NCBI GenBank assembly: GCA_023548195.1
Contig: JAJHZJ010000014.1
Coordinates: 17,309,718 to 17,373,717 of the forward strand
Direction of reading: 5' to 3'
DNA from: Bettongia penicillata ogilbyi
Lineage: Eukaryota > Chordata > Mammalia > Diprotodontia > Potoroidae
Length of the DNA: 64,000 bases
The stretch's first letter is position 1, and every line of letters begins with the position of its first letter. Below the pieces are notes generated by a model. That model searched no databases. It had not been told where the DNA came from and saw nothing but the letters and a program-made list of their open reading frames with translations. The translations under genes and the position numbers were made by a program. Below, piece after piece: positions 1 through 12,059 of the stretch.

Positions 1-189
1 AACAAGAGCTATGGAAAGTCTGAGGAGGGATAAAAAGGTTTAGAAGTCACTGTGATGAGTGCAATAGTGAGTTAAATAAAGAAGTATAAAAGATTGCCTA
101 GATTCTAGGCAACTGGATGAAGCCTTTTGACTGAGTCTAAGTATTAAAGAACAAATATTTTACTAACGAGATTTGTTCTGTGAAGTATG

Positions 190-900
190 GATTCAGTCAA
201 AGGGCTGCACTAGAGGATTTAGAGGGCCACATGTGACCTCGAGGCAGCAGGTTCCCCACTCCTGGCCTAGAAGCAATGAGGCCCCAGTTGAGGTTATGTA
301 ACATAAATCTGTAGTGGTCCCAGTAAGAACAGTTGCATCACTTTTTCCACCTTTATTCAACAACATGTGTAGGAGCAAAGGCAGATGGTTGGAGTGAACC
401 AAGGCTGAGGCTTGCTAACACACAACGATATGATAAAGGGTCAAGGACAGTGTTCTCAAGAGACAGTGCAGACTTGAACTGGCTCAGTTAGAGGTCGACA
501 TTGATAAAAAAAAAAAGCATGCCAAGTGTAGGCAGATATCCTGGTAGAGAATGGATGGATTAAAGTATTGAATGTGGAAATATAGACAAAGATCAAGGTT
601 TGGTTTTAGAAGGCAGAGGGAAGGGTTTGTCTTAGCAAGGAGAAGGACCACTTCTTCACATGAGACAAGAATGAACAAGGAGATAGTGGCAGAAGGTATC
701 CGAGTAGCAAGATGAGGAAAAGGGGAGAAGGAAGAACTCTCCATAAATGGCCTCAATTTTTTTTTCAATAAAACAGTCAAGCTTCTCAGCCAGAACCCGA
801 CTCATATGGAGAACCAATAGATTGTGAACAGAGAAGGGAATTACAGAATTCACGACTATGGAAGTGGGACATTTATGGATGATGGCAAAATCAAGGGCAT
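190..900 (-). repeat. L2-clade LINE fragment, antisense
   Basis: The complement resembles the part of the L2 body between endonuclease and reverse transcriptase. The stretch around 290-312 (GTTGAGGTTATGTAACATAAATC) is the reverse complement of a motif seen in the sense L2 at about 2420-2450 and recurs in the antisense L2 at 46860-46880. A second shared block is AGCAAGGAGAAGGACCAC near 636. The copy is old, with stops in all frames. Confidence 0.65.
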
Positions 901-1400
901 GACCTGATCATATTATGCGAACACTTTGTGTCTTCCATTTCCTGCTGAATGCAACATGTCTCCTGAAGAAAGGCTGTAAAGATTTGGGTCACTTCCATCT
1001 ACCCAAAAGCAATGACTTCTATCTGAGCCAATATGAAGCAACCTTCACCTCTGCTGCCATCCCAATCTCCCAACTTGGAAGTGGAGAACCTCTGATGAAA
1101 AGAAAAGCAACCTTCCTTTTGACCTCAGGCCTTCAATCTCCTACGATACTTGTCATTTGAGGGAGGTAGAAGAGGAAAGTTGGTAGGGAATGGGGGCTTC
1201 TTTCTCCTGCTATGTGGACACCATTTCCATCTTCAAGTGTACTCCTTTTCTACCTTTCCTTTGGAGGAAGAAGCAGGGCCTCCTGTCTGACAATATGCCT
1301 CTCATCTCATATGGCAGCCCTATCTCCAACCTCCGTTGGGAAGAAGAGTAGTACCCTCCATTTAACATTCTCTTACATAGTCATATCCTTCATATTCCAG
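901..1400. other. Unassigned sequence
   Basis: No recognised repeat or gene. Short open frames here lack codon or domain signal. It may be the diverged 5' extension of the L2 that becomes recognisable at about 1400. Confidence 0.4.
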
Positions 1401-2640
1401 TGAATATCCTATATAAATGGTCATCCAAAGCCGATTCACCTCCATGACCTGATCTCTCTAATTCCATCCTTCTCAAGCTTTCACCTCAGAGTTTCAACCA
1501 AACACCACTCAGTCCTTCCTCTGTGCCCTCTGGAATGTCTACTTCCCTTCATCTTAATTCTTTTCCTCTTCCACTCCTTCCATCTACTAGCTAAGCTATT
1601 ACTGAAACCCTGTTGTTACAGTCTCTCAGGCCACCTGGATCACTGGCTGCACCTTCACTCATTTCCTTGGCTTACTGGTTAAGGAGGGGGAGTTAGAATA
1701 TTCCTTGCTCTCCACTGCCATTTCCAACTTCTCCCCCTACCTCCTTCACTCAGTAACTTCTCCTTCCTTGAGGTTCATGATAGTCATATCTAGTACCCAA
1801 TCAAAATTCTGGTAGCTATTATCTATAGACCCTCCAAGTCATTCCACTTCCTCAATGAGTTCAGTATATGGGTCATAATTTTTCTCTCCCTGCCCTCATA
1901 CTAGGGGTCATCAATGTATATACTGACTTTCCCTCAAACATCCTAACCATTCAATTCTTCAACCTACTCATTCCTCATGAGTTACTCTTCCACTCCCCAC
2001 CCCCTTAGCAATACACAAAGATGGCCTTGCCATTACCCACAAATATATCATCTCTATGTTTAAGAATTCTGAAATTCTCGTATCCAACCATAATCTATTA
2101 ACTTTTCACCTACTCTACTCTTCCACACTGTGACCTCCAGTCTCTTGACCCCTTTTTGACCTCTTAATTCTCTCGTAGGCCATCTCACCGGTACTAACCA
2201 CTCTCTCCTTATTCCTCAACTTGACTCTTTGATGAACCAATTCAACTATACATTGTCCACTTCTTCTGATTCCCTAGTTCCCTTATCATATTGTTAATTA
2301 CCCCAAGGTAAACTTCAGCTTTGGTTTACTTCTCCCATGTGCCATCTTTGCTTCTACACATTTGCTGCTGAACAAAAATGGAGAAAATCTTGCAGCTATC
2401 GTAACTGGATTCCCTTCAGATTTATGTTGCACAACCTTGATTGGGCCCTCACTCCACTAGGCAATCCTTCTATGTCTCCTTTATCAACTCACTATCTCAC
2501 TTTCTACAGCAGCATTTTCAAACCCTTTAATCCTTCCCCAAACCATTCATGGCTCCTGCCTGCCCAAAGCCTTGCCTTCTAGTTTACAGGAAAAAGGAAA
2601 GCCATCCACTATGAAATTCCTCTTCTCTTCTCTTCCTCAT
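1400..2640 (+). repeat. L2-clade LINE, endonuclease-side portion, sense
   Basis: Pyrimidine-rich sense L2 body. At 1901-1945 the frame reads L-G-V-I-N-V-Y-T-D-F-P-S-N, a decayed form of the APE endonuclease GDFN-x-H block of L2/CR1 LINEs. Around 2395-2470 it carries the same segment found antisense at 190-900 and 46190-46960. The L2 resumes after the insertions at 2640-3195, so 1400-5215 is probably one disrupted element. No intact frame remains. Confidence 0.7.
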
Positions 2641-2644
2641 TCCC

Positions 2645-2985
2645 TTTCTAACCTGTCAGTGATTCAGGGGGATGTCTACTCCAAGTATGTGAAGATCCTG
2701 GTGAAGATTCCTGGTGAAATGAGTAGATGAGAACAATTTGTTCCAATGGCCATGAAGGTGGCTGAAGCAGTGCCATGGAGTACTTAGAGCTTGGTCAGAC
2801 ATCAAAGATGACAAGGTCATCCACTGCATCCTGGATCATTGCCAGTCATCTTGACTTTTGTCCTGCCACTGGACTTCAGTGATTCTAGAAGGAAAAGTAA
2901 GACTGACATCTTTGTATAATTGCTTCACTTAAATACAATTTACCATGATGTCTTTGGTCTTCAAAAACGAAGGATAAATACCACA
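2645..2985 (+). repeat. SINE with RTE-type tail, sense
   Basis: Contains the blocks AGCTTGGTCAGACATC, CACTGCATCCTGGATCATTGCCAGTC and, at the 3' end, CTTCAAAAACGAAGGATAAATACCAC. The same module recurs at 33835-34025 (sense), 39775-39965 (antisense) and in the tail of the SINEs at 20795, 26854 and 54625. Attribution of the tail to an RTE-clade LINE is inference from marsupial SINE biology. It is inserted in the L2. Confidence 0.6.
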
Positions 2986-3195
2986 ACTAGGTCTCCATCC
3001 CAAAGAGATCATAAAAAAGGGAAAAGGAGCCACATGTACAAAAATATTTATAACAGCTCTTTTTGTGGTGGCAAAGAATTGGAAAGTGAGGGTATGCCTG
3101 TCAATTGGGGAATGGCTAAATGAATTATGGCATATGAATGTAATGGAATAATACTAATGCTATAAGAAAATGAAGGAGGAACAATGAACATTTCC
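2986..3195 (+). repeat. L1 ORF2 C-terminal fragment, sense
   Basis: Matches the L1 3' region seen at 29690-29830 and, reversed, at 5905-6060: the CCCAAAGAGATCATAAAAAAGG block, then GTGGCAAAGAATTGGAAA and CAATTGGGGAATGGCTAAA. It encodes a decayed version of the AALF-x-x-AKNWK segment of L1 ORF2. About 210 bp remain. Confidence 0.8.
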
Positions 3196-4029
3196 TTTCG
3201 TTCAGATCCCTTCTGCCACCATCTCTTTCTCATCCTTGTTTCACATGATTAAATAGTCTTACTCCCTACCAAGGCAAAGTCCTCTACTTGCTCCATTGAT
3301 CTCATTCTATCCCACATCCTCCAAAAGATTTCCCCCCCGATGTCCCCACTCTTTCATTTATTTTCATTCTCTCCCTATCTATTGGCTGATTTCCTACCAC
3401 CTACAAACACAGCCATGTCTTTCTCATCCTAGAAAAAAAAAACCCTCACATGATTTTTCTGTTATCTGCCAACTATCACTCTATGTTTCTTCTGCCCTTT
3501 GTTGGTAAACTCCTTGAAAAAGTCATCTGCAATAGACACCTCCACTTTCTCTCCTCCTACTGTCTTCTTAACCAACCCTTTACCATCTGACTTCTGATTT
3601 TATCATTCCACTGAAGCAGCGTCTATAAAATTATTAATGATCTCTTAGTTGTTGACTCAATCCTCATTCTTCTTAATCTCTACATTGCCTTTTTCCTCCT
3701 TAATAATCTCTTCTCTCTAGGTTTTTGGATATCACTTTCTCCTGGTTCCCTCCTACCTATCTGACCACTTTTTCTCTGTCTCCTTTTCTGGATCCTCTTC
3801 CAGAACATAACTTCTAATTTCAAGTGTCCCTCAGGGTTATCTCCTGGACCTTATTCTCTTCTCCCTCTATATTATTTCACTTTGTGATCTCACTAGCTCT
3901 CATAAATTTAACTACCATCTCTATACTGATGACTCTCAAATTTATTTACCTTGCCCCAAACTCTCTATTAGTCTCCAATCTTGCATTTCTAACTGTCTTT
4001 CAGACATGTTGAGTTAGATGTCCACTTGT
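3196..4029 (+). repeat. L2-clade LINE, reverse-transcriptase portion, sense
   Basis: The frame at 3910-3948 reads [13 protein letters not shown], the YxDD catalytic block of an L2 reverse transcriptase. Upstream 3700-3800 has the L2 segment for the Ser-Trp-Phe-xx-Tyr-Leu-xx-Arg region in decayed form. The reading frame is broken by indels. The element continues after the SINE at 4030-4272. Confidence 0.75.
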
Positions 4030-4272
4030 TATTTTTGTGGTTCAGTTGCTGCAGTCATGTCTGACTCTTCATGACTCCACATTGAGTATTTTTTTTTTTT
4101 GGCAAAGATACTGGAGTAGTTTGTCATTTCCTTCTCCAGTTCATTTTACAGATGAGAAACTGAGGCAAGTGACTTGCCAGGGTCACACAATTAGTAAATG
4201 TCTGAGGCCAGATTTGAACTCATGAAGATGAGCCTTCAAGATTCTAAGCCCAGTGCTCTATCTTTCTGCCTA
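4030..4272 (-). repeat. Marsupial core-SINE, antisense (type A tail)
   Basis: Reverse complement of the core-SINE seen at 11357: tail block GGCAAAGATACTGGAGTAG, then TCATTTTACAGATGAGAAACTGAGG, the promoter-core block GTGACTTGCCAGGGTCACAC, and a decayed tRNA-like head near 4240-4265. It interrupts the L2. Confidence 0.8.
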
Positions 4273-4663
4273 AACCTTTCCCCCCTCCTCCTATCTTCCC
4301 TATTATTGTAGAAAGTAACATCATCCTCCCCTTCCTTCAGCCTTGCAACCTAGAAGTTGTCTTATACTCCTCACTGTCTCTTACCCCTCATATTCAATCT
4401 GGCCAAGGCCTGTCAATTTCATCTTTGTACCATCTCTTGATTATGCCCCCTTCTCTTCTCTGACACCTCCACTACCCTAGTTCAGACTGTAATTACTTCA
4501 TGCCTGAGTTACTGTAATTGCCTGCTCATGGGTCTGCTTGATTCCATTCTTTTCCTACTCTAACTCATCCTTCTTTTAGCCACCAAAGTGTTTTTTCCTA
4601 AAGCACAGGTTCACCCATATCACCTCCTCTAGCCCCCATTCAGTAAATTCCAGTGATTCCTAT

Positions 4664-4718
<55 letters not shown>

Positions 4719-5215
4719 ATAAAAGGTTTGTTTGGCATTCAAAGGCCTTCATAACCTAAGTCCTTCCTACCTTTCTAGTCTTCTTACACCTTATCCTATC
4801 TTTGATTCAATGACACTGGTCCCAACTCCTAGCTTTGATTCAATGACACTGGTCTGTTGGCTCTTGTATGAATGTAATACTCCATCTCTTGACACCAAGT
4901 CTTTGCTCTGGTGCTTCCCCATATCTGGAATGCTCTCCCTCCTCATCTCTCCCTACTAACTTCCCTTGCTTCCTTTAAATTTTAACTAAAATCTTTTCTG
5001 GTACTGAAAGGCTTCCCTAACTCCACTTGACTCTAGTGCTTTTCTATTTCCTATTTATCTTGTATGTAGCTTGCTTTGTATATATTTGATTGCATGTTGT
5101 TTCCCCCATCAGACTGTAAACTCCTTGAGGGCAGGGACTGTCTTATTCTTTTTATAGCCTCAGTAATTAGCATACAACTGGCATATAGTAGTCACTTAAT
5201 AGTTATTTATTGGTT
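4273..5215 (+). repeat. L2-clade LINE 3' part, sense
   Basis: Continuation of the L2, including the 3' end block CTGTAAACTCCTTGAGGGCAGGGACTGTCTT (5115-5145) and the terminal CATATAGTAGTCACTTAATAG. An AT microsatellite expanded within it. A 33-bp-spaced duplication of TTTGATTCAATGACACTGGT lies at 4801 and 4834. Confidence 0.8.
4664..4722. repeat. (AT)n microsatellite
   Basis: Nearly uninterrupted AT dinucleotides followed by GTATGTATAT, inside the L2. Confidence 0.95.
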
Positions 5216-5285
5216 GATTGATCTTTGTATATAGCTGAGGTGAAGTCGAAGAATAAATGAGTAGCTTGAGGAACTGGGAGTGTTT

Positions 5286-5336
5286 GAGGGAATATATATA
5301 CTTATATGTATATATGTATACATGTATGTATGTATG

Positions 5337-5367
<31 letters not shown>

Positions 5368-5368
5368 T
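5286..5368. repeat. AT/ATGT compound microsatellite
   Basis: TATATG and TATGTATG units leading into a pure (TA)n run. Confidence 0.9.
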
Positions 5369-5404
5369 AAAGTTACCTAATATGAGGGCAGGAGTTGGAA
5401 AGAG

Positions 5405-6605
5405 AAAAGTATTTTTTAAAAAGTATTTATTATTAGTTTTCAACATTCGCTTTTATAAGATTTTGAGTTTTAATTGAGTTTTAAATTTCCTCCCCCTCCT
5501 TTCTTCCCCTTTTTCCAAGATGCTGAGCAATCTGATGTAGGCTATATATGTACAATCATATTAAAATTATTTCCACATTAGTCATGTAAAGAAGAATTAT
5601 AACCAAAGGGAAAAACCATGAGAAAGAAACACTACCCTTCAAAAAAAGGGAAAAATAGTATGTTTCTTTTGGCATTCAGACTCCATAATTCTTTTTCTTG
5701 ATGTCAACAGCATTTTCCATCATGAGCCTTTTGGAATTGTCTTAGATCGTTACATTTCTGAGAAGAGCAAAGTCTATCAAACTTGGTCATCCCACAATGT
5801 TGCTATATACAGTGAAGTTCTTCTCACTTCACTCAGCATCAGTTCATTCAAGTCTTTCCAGGTTTTTCTAAGAGTCACTTGCTCATCATTTCTTATGGAA
5901 CAATAGTATTTCATTACATTCATATCCTGTAGCTTATTCAACCATTCCCTAGTTGATGGGCATCCCCTCAATTTCCAATTCTTGGCCACCACAAAAAGAG
6001 CTGCTATAAATATTTTTATACATGTGGGTCCTTTTCCCATTTTTATGATCTCTTTGGGATATAGTCCTAGAAGTGGTATTACTGAAGAAAAGAGTATGCA
6101 CAGTTTTATAGCCCTTTGGGCATAGTTCCAAATTGCTCCCCAGAATGGTTGGATCAATTCACAACTCCACTCACAATCCATTAGTGTGCCAGTTTTCCCA
6201 CATCTTCTCCAATATTTATTATTTTTCTATTTTGTCATGTTAGCCAGACTGACAGATGTAAGGTGGTACCTAATTTGCATTTCTCTAATCAACAGTGATT
6301 TAGAGCATTTTTTCATATGACTATAGATAGCATTAATTTCTTCTTCTGAAAACTGCCTGTTTGTATTCTTTTGACCATTTATCAATTGGGGAATGACTTG
6401 TATTGGTTCTCTATATATTTTGGGAATGAGGTCTTTATCAGAGACACTGGGTATAAAAAATTACTTTCCTTCTAATCTTGATTTCATTGGTTTTGTTTAT
6501 GGAAACACTTTTAGATTTAATGTAATAAAAATTACTCTCTTTGCATTTCATTGTGTTCTCTATCTCTTGTTTAGCCATAAATTCTTTCATTCTCTGTATA
6601 TCTGA
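5405..6605 (-). repeat. L1 3' end (ORF2 C-terminus and 3' UTR), antisense
   Basis: The minus strand encodes, at 5777-6181, a recognisable L1 ORF2 C-terminal region of 134 residues. It includes LIQPFWGAIWN, IPLLGLYPKE, FIAALFVVAKNWK and the terminal MKYYCSIRNDE block. 5405-5780 is the 3' UTR. The rest, to 6605, is ORF2 upstream of this with frameshifts. The L1 is 5'-truncated and not functional. Confidence 0.9.
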
Positions 6606-6890
6606 CAGAGAAAAAGATTACAAGCCAGTACTGGACTTATCATATCCTGGAGGTCTATAATTATCAGCTATTAAGATTTTGATTGAATGGTAGATATTAA
6701 TTTCATGAACCTCAAAGGAGGAAAAGTTGCTGAATGATAGAGATAGGGGGAGAACCTGAAAGTAGAAATGAATACCAAGGAGGTTCCCAACTTTCCTAAC
6801 TCAATCACTGAATACAGGGAACTGAGTGAAAGTACAGCCAGTACTAGAAAGGGTAGATGAAATATAAACTCCTCTTGTAGGCATATAAAA
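6606..6890. other. Unassigned sequence
   Basis: No recognised feature. Confidence 0.4.
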
Positions 6891-7310
6891 CTCTTTTCCG
6901 CACCTTACCAGTCATCTTGCATTTTACTCCCACAAACCTTACAATCCAGGTACACTGACCTACTTATACCTCGAATGCTCAATTCCATTTCCTGTCTCTG
7001 CCTTTGCCCTGGCTGTTTCCCAGGCTTGGAATACCCTTCTCATCTCCTACTTTTCTAATTCCTGGTTTCCTTAAGACAGCTCAAGTGCCACCTCTGTGAG
7101 GACTTTCCTGTGCCAGCTATTAGTGCCTTCTCCTCTTGTGCTACCTCCCATCTACTTTGTGTTCATCTTGTATGTAGTCTCTCCTTGACAGTGTCAGCAC
7201 TTTGAGGACAAGAGTTTTTTTCTTTTTTATTTACTTTTTTCTTGTTATTCCACTGTTTTAGTGCTGTGTCTGGCTCATAGAAAGTGATTAATGAATAGTT
7301 TATTAACAAA
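6891..7310 (+). repeat. L2-clade LINE 3' end, sense
   Basis: Diverged L2 3' terminal region: TGCCTTTGCCCTGGCTGTTTCCC, AGACAGCTCAAGTGCCACCTC and the terminal CTGTGTCTGGCTCATAGAAAG. It abuts an antisense L2, giving a tail-to-tail pair. Confidence 0.65.
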
Positions 7311-7373
7311 TTGGTTTATTTTATTCTATTTATACTACTGTATATTTTTGAGGGGGAAAGTGGCATGGCAGTC

Positions 7374-7848
7374 AGCCAATAATCATTTATTAAGGTTCTA
7401 CGATGTGCTAGGCACTGTGCTAAACACTGGGGATACAAAAAGAGATAAAGGACAGTCCCTACCCTCAAGGAACTCAGAATGTAATGGGGGAGACAACAAG
7501 AGAACAGATATGTACAAACAAATGATGTGCAGGATAAATAAAAAATTATCAAGAGAAGCTAGGAAAGTCTTCCTACAGACTATTGGATTTTATTTGAAAC
7601 CTGAGAGAAGTTGATAGGGAGAGAAGATGAGGGAGAGCATTGTAAACTTGGGGGAATTTATAAGCAAGAGAAAATTCCCAGAGCCAAAACATGGAATGTC
7701 TTGTTTGAGGAATACCCTGGAGGCCAGTGTCACTGGACTGAAGAGTACATGGTGAGGGGCAAGGTGTAATAAGACTGGAAAGGTAAGGTTATGAAGGGCC
7801 TTGGACTCCAGCACAGCACTTTATATTTTATTCTAGAGGCTTGTTGTG
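7374..7848 (-). repeat. L2-clade LINE 3' part, antisense
   Basis: Starts with ATCATTTATTAAGGTTCTACGATGTGCTAGGCACTGTGCTAAACACTGGGG, the reversed L2 3' terminus, and continues through CAGTCCCTACCCTCAAGGAACTC and CCAGTGTCACTGGACTGAAG. It continues after the SINE at 7849-7947. Confidence 0.85.
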
Positions 7849-7947
7849 TTGTTGCTGTAGTTGTGTTTGTCCTTCGCTCTTGAAGAGGACCATGACATCA
7901 AGATGATGACAGGACTTGCAGTTGGCTTTGATTTGAGTGAGTGAGGG
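7849..7947 (-). repeat. RTE-type SINE tail fragment, antisense
   Basis: GTCCTTCGCTCTTGAAGAGGACCATGACATCA matches the reversed tail module of the SINEs at 20795 and 39775. It is inserted within the antisense L2. Confidence 0.7.
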
Positions 7948-8300
7948 CTGGAAATGGTGAAGTAATGGAATTTATTGAGTAGGAGGTGACATATATGGAT
8001 CTGTAATTTGGGAAAACCAGGGGATGAATTAGGGTAAGGAGGACTTGAGGAAGGCAGATCTGCCAAGAGTGAGTTGATAAGGGTCTGCAGATTGGTAGCA
8101 ATATCATGGGAGGGAAAGAGGAGTATTATTGCAATGGAGATGGTGCAAAGATGAAATTGACAGGACATGATAACAGATTGAATATGGGGTATATTCCATC
8201 ACTAGCCAAGAGAGGTAGTGAGGAATTGAGGGTGACATCTAAGAGGGGCACTCAAACCCCAATATCAAAATGCCAAGATGAGTTAGATTAAGGAAGATAA
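7948..8300 (-). repeat. L2-clade LINE, antisense (continuation)
   Basis: Resumes the antisense L2 at TTTATTGAGTAGGAGGTGACAT and continues through GAAATTGACAGGACATGATAACAGATTGAATATGGGG, the expected order for the same copy. Confidence 0.75.
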
Positions 8301-10609
8301 AATATTTTAACTATACATGGATCATATTTAAACTTTTTTTTCTACCTACATAAGACAAAGATTAGTAAAATTTGAATTTTTTAAAAAAAATACTGGGGTA
8401 TTCTATTAACATGGTTTTTGTAGGAACTAAGAGGAAAGTGTAAGTTTTCTAGTACAGGGGTATTAATATCTGGTGAGACACATTGAACTCATGTAGTAAA
8501 AAAATAACAACTTCTATTACATTTACCATTTATTATCTAGTATGTTGCAATCACAAAGGACAAGAAGATTATATAAGAAGTTTTATGAAAGGCATGTTGC
8601 AGTTTTAATGTAGGATATACAAGTATTTCTTCAAGCAGAAAATAATTCTATTTGACAGAGAATCTGAATTGAGAAACTATTAAAAATTTCCCCAAAGTAT
8701 GGAAGCTGTAGTAAGGAGATGTTTTGATTAAAGCCTGAAGGTGGCAGTAAACTACTACAGGATTTAGGACATAATTTTAAAATTCAATGCTTGGTATAGT
8801 AGTTGTGCTTTTCTTCTCTATTATTTAGACTCTTGAGTTAAACCACAATTGGATTTAATCCCATTGCATACTAATTATAGGATATTCAGGAAGAAGACAA
8901 AATTCTAAAGAAGTAATACATTTTTGCTACTGTGTACTAACTGAAAAGAAATCACTGTGTAAGGACTTAGGAACACTGAAAACTGATTATATGCTTTAGA
9001 GTTACTATAGAAACAAAGAATGTAATTAAACAAAAGGAAACATTACAACTCTTTCACATCTGAAAATACTCTGAAGAAATCTGATAATGAATGAGTAGTT
9101 TATATTTGGATATTAAACCAATAATAATAGCTCACATTTCTATGGTGCTCTAAGGTTTACAAAGTGTTTTCTTCACAACCATATTATTGGCTTCTACTTT
9201 CCTTCTGATTTTATCTTATGAACTTTGGGCTCCTAAAATAGATTTATTAATAAAAATGAATATAGAGTTATTTTAATCAGAAATTTCTGATGGAGAATTC
9301 ACTTTAGATATCATGGAAATCAATAATTAATATGAATGAAAATGGAATTCTTATTGAATACCAAATTATTTCAATTATATTTTGCATAATTACCTAAACT
9401 GGATTTATGAACTTATGAGATCACCGTTTCAGCTGGCACACATACAAAATTACAATGTATACACACATGACATTTGATATTTGGAAGAACAAAATTACTA
9501 TCTTTGACTGATGTCCTATTTTGATACTGCAATGTGGAGTTGAGGTGACCCTGGGGTCTTTAAAACTATAGACAAAGCACAAGATTGGGGAAGATAAGTG
9601 GAGTCTAGTGGAACATAGTTAAATTCCTAGAACCTGCTCATCAGTGATTTTTTTGTGGGGGGAGAGATGGACAGCTTATCAGCAGCTCATGTAATTTTCT
9701 ACTAAGGCATGGAGTTGTGATCCATGTTGATGGAGGGAATGCAAGATGAATGAAATTAGATATCTTAAGTAATGAAATATAAACTACCATATCATTTCTA
9801 AATGAAGTGAGTAGGTACTACAAAAGAGAATATTATTAGTATATAAATATAACAAACTAGATTAATTTGTTAAAAGATAATTCCTGCTAATTACATCACT
9901 ACCTTAATACGTCCAGCTCTGTTCAGTCATAGTCATCCACTGTCATTGTTAGAGGGCCTGAGGGGAAGCAGGTATATTGACATACTCTTGATGGACAGCC
10001 ATAGTCAACATAATTGTTAAGAAGAAATGACTTGTTTGGGACCATATGCAGTTGGATTAAGGGTCATAATGAACACCAAATTAAAGGACAAAGATCATAC
10101 TGCAATTAAAACTCTGTCCTTTCTTATTGCCAAAAAAATGAGTAATAGATAAAGGAAAAATATATTACTAATGTTAGCTGATATATGGATGCAGGATTTA
10201 AAGTCTTGAAAAAGGCTTTTTATATTTTACTTAATTTGACCCTCAAATGGAATACCAGAACTCTGTGGAACAAGTACCATAGGTCTTATCCCCATTTTTT
10301 AGATGAAGATGTAGAAAAGAAAGGGGTATGTGTGACCCAGGGCCTGGTCCCTTCAGCTGTGAAGATCATTCCACTTTTCAAATGCTTCACTCCTTTCCCT
10401 CACCTTTCCCAGGATATTTTCTATTCACTAATATAATTAGCTAATTTCTGGTTCATTCTCCACCCTACTTGCTGCCCTTTCCTTCCCTTCTTAGCATGCG
10501 GCCATTCTGCATAAATGCCCATTATCTTAACAAGCAGTTTTATTATATTAGATAAAAGTGTAAAGAAAGTAAGTAACATTGATTTTTCATTCTATTTAGT
10601 CCCCTATCA
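8301..10609. other. Mostly unassigned AT-rich DNA with two MIR-like scraps
   Basis: No gene or intact repeat is visible. 9118-9190 (AATAATAGCTCACATTTCTATGGTGCTCTAAGG) and 10190-10340 (TTATCCCCATTTTTTAGATGAAGATG) are short, old antisense MIR-like tails. The rest looks like single-copy sequence. Confidence 0.45.
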
Positions 10610-11330
10610 AAGGCAAAAAATCCTACAAAGAAAGCAAATATAAATATTTTTATACATGTAAATCTAGTGCTGGTATTGTTGAGTCAAAGGACATGCAGAG
10701 CTAAGTAATTTGGGGGAATAGTTCCAAATGGCTGTCCACCAACAGTGTGTTAATGTGCCTATTTCCCCTCAGGCCCTCTAACAATTGTCACTTTATTTTT
10801 TTTGTCAACTTTGCCAATTTGGTTGGTGTGAGGTAGATTCACAGAATTGCTTTAATATGCATGCGCCTAATAAGTAGTCATTTGATGCATGTTTTCATGT
10901 AGTTATTACTAGGTTGGATTTCTTCTTTAGAACGTTGCCTACTCATATATGTTGAACATTTGTCAATTGGGGAATGGCTCTTGTCCTTACACATTTGAGA
11001 TAATTCCTTAAATAGTTTGGAAATGAGACCCTTATCAGAGAAACCTGTCCCTAAGATTTTGTTTCTTTGTTGGATACTTTCCTTTTAATTTTAACTGCCT
11101 TAGTTTTGTGCCAAACCTTTTAAATTTAAGGTAATCAAAATTGCCCATTTTATCTTTTCTGATCCTCTCTATGTCTTGCTAAGTCATGACCCATTCGCTT
11201 ATCCTTAGATCTGAAAAGTAATTTCTCCCTTGTTCTTCTAATTTGTGTTTCCTTTTATGTATAATTCATGTATTTATTTGTATCATGTATAAACATGGGT
11301 ACTTAACTCAGTATTAACTGCTATTGAATT
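10610..11330 (-). repeat. L1 ORF2 3' portion, antisense
   Basis: Same order of blocks as 5990-6600: AATATTTTTATACATGTAAA, GTTCCAAATGGCTGTCC, AATTGTCACTTTATTTT, TTGTCAATTGGGGAATGGCT and GAGACCCTTATCAGAGAAAC. It is heavily diverged. Confidence 0.85.
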
Positions 11331-11356
11331 TATTAAACATATTAATGTGCTTAATC

Positions 11357-11595
11357 TAGGGCAGCTAGATGACAGTGTGTAGACTGCTAGACCTGGAGTC
11401 AGAAAGAATCAAATTCAGCCTCAGACACTTGCTAACTGCGTGATCCTAGGCAAGTTACTTAGCTCTGTTTGACTCCATTTCCTCATCTGTAAAATGAGCT
11501 GGAGAAGGAAATGGCAAACCACTTTGGTATCTTTGCCAAGAAAACCCCAAATGGGGTCACAAAGAGTCAGGCTCGACTGAAATGACCAACAAGTG
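11357..11595 (+). repeat. Marsupial core-SINE, sense (type A tail)
   Basis: Head GGGCAGCTAGATGACAGTG with B-box-like AATCAAATTCAGCCTC, core GCGTGATCCTAGGCAAGTTACTT, then the type A tail with ATGAGCTGGAGAAGGAAATGGCAAACCAC and CGACTGAAATGACCAACAA. Nearly full length. Confidence 0.9.
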
Positions 11596-12059
11596 TCTAA
11601 TCTACTCCACCAATTGAGTTTTCTACTTTTCAGATTTTCTCTCTAGGTGGAGCTTTCTTACTCTCCTGGGACTGTCTCAGGGGAGTCCTCTACTATGGCT
11701 GCCTCCAAACAAAAGGCCTTCTAGGCTACATTTGTCCCATCTCTGGTCACAGTGATGTTTACCTTGTGGAGAAAAGGAGAGGATGGAGAGACTTTCCTAT
11801 TGCCTGTTGGACCTTTGGCTGACTTTGTGTGCAATTTTTGTATGGAAGATGCCACATGTTGCATTTTTCTCATTGGATCTTTTGTTTGTTTTCTGTTCTG
11901 GTGAGAACATAAGGGTTTTGCTGGAGTAGGTATGTAGGAGCTGGGCAGCCTGCATCCCATTTAGTTAGCCATTTGGGTCAGAAGTCCTATAGTGTCCTTA
12001 CTAGATCTCTGTTGGAGTATGAGTAGAAGAGTTGTACTATATTGCTTCTTCTTATACTT
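11596..12059. other. Unassigned sequence
   Basis: No recognised repeat or gene. The minus-strand open frame at 11721-11960 has no domain I recognise. Confidence 0.4.

Noticed and set aside
5777..6181. 134-codon minus-strand frame as a possible host gene
   Set aside because: It is the C-terminal part of L1 ORF2 by motif content and by matching L1 3' ends elsewhere in the window.
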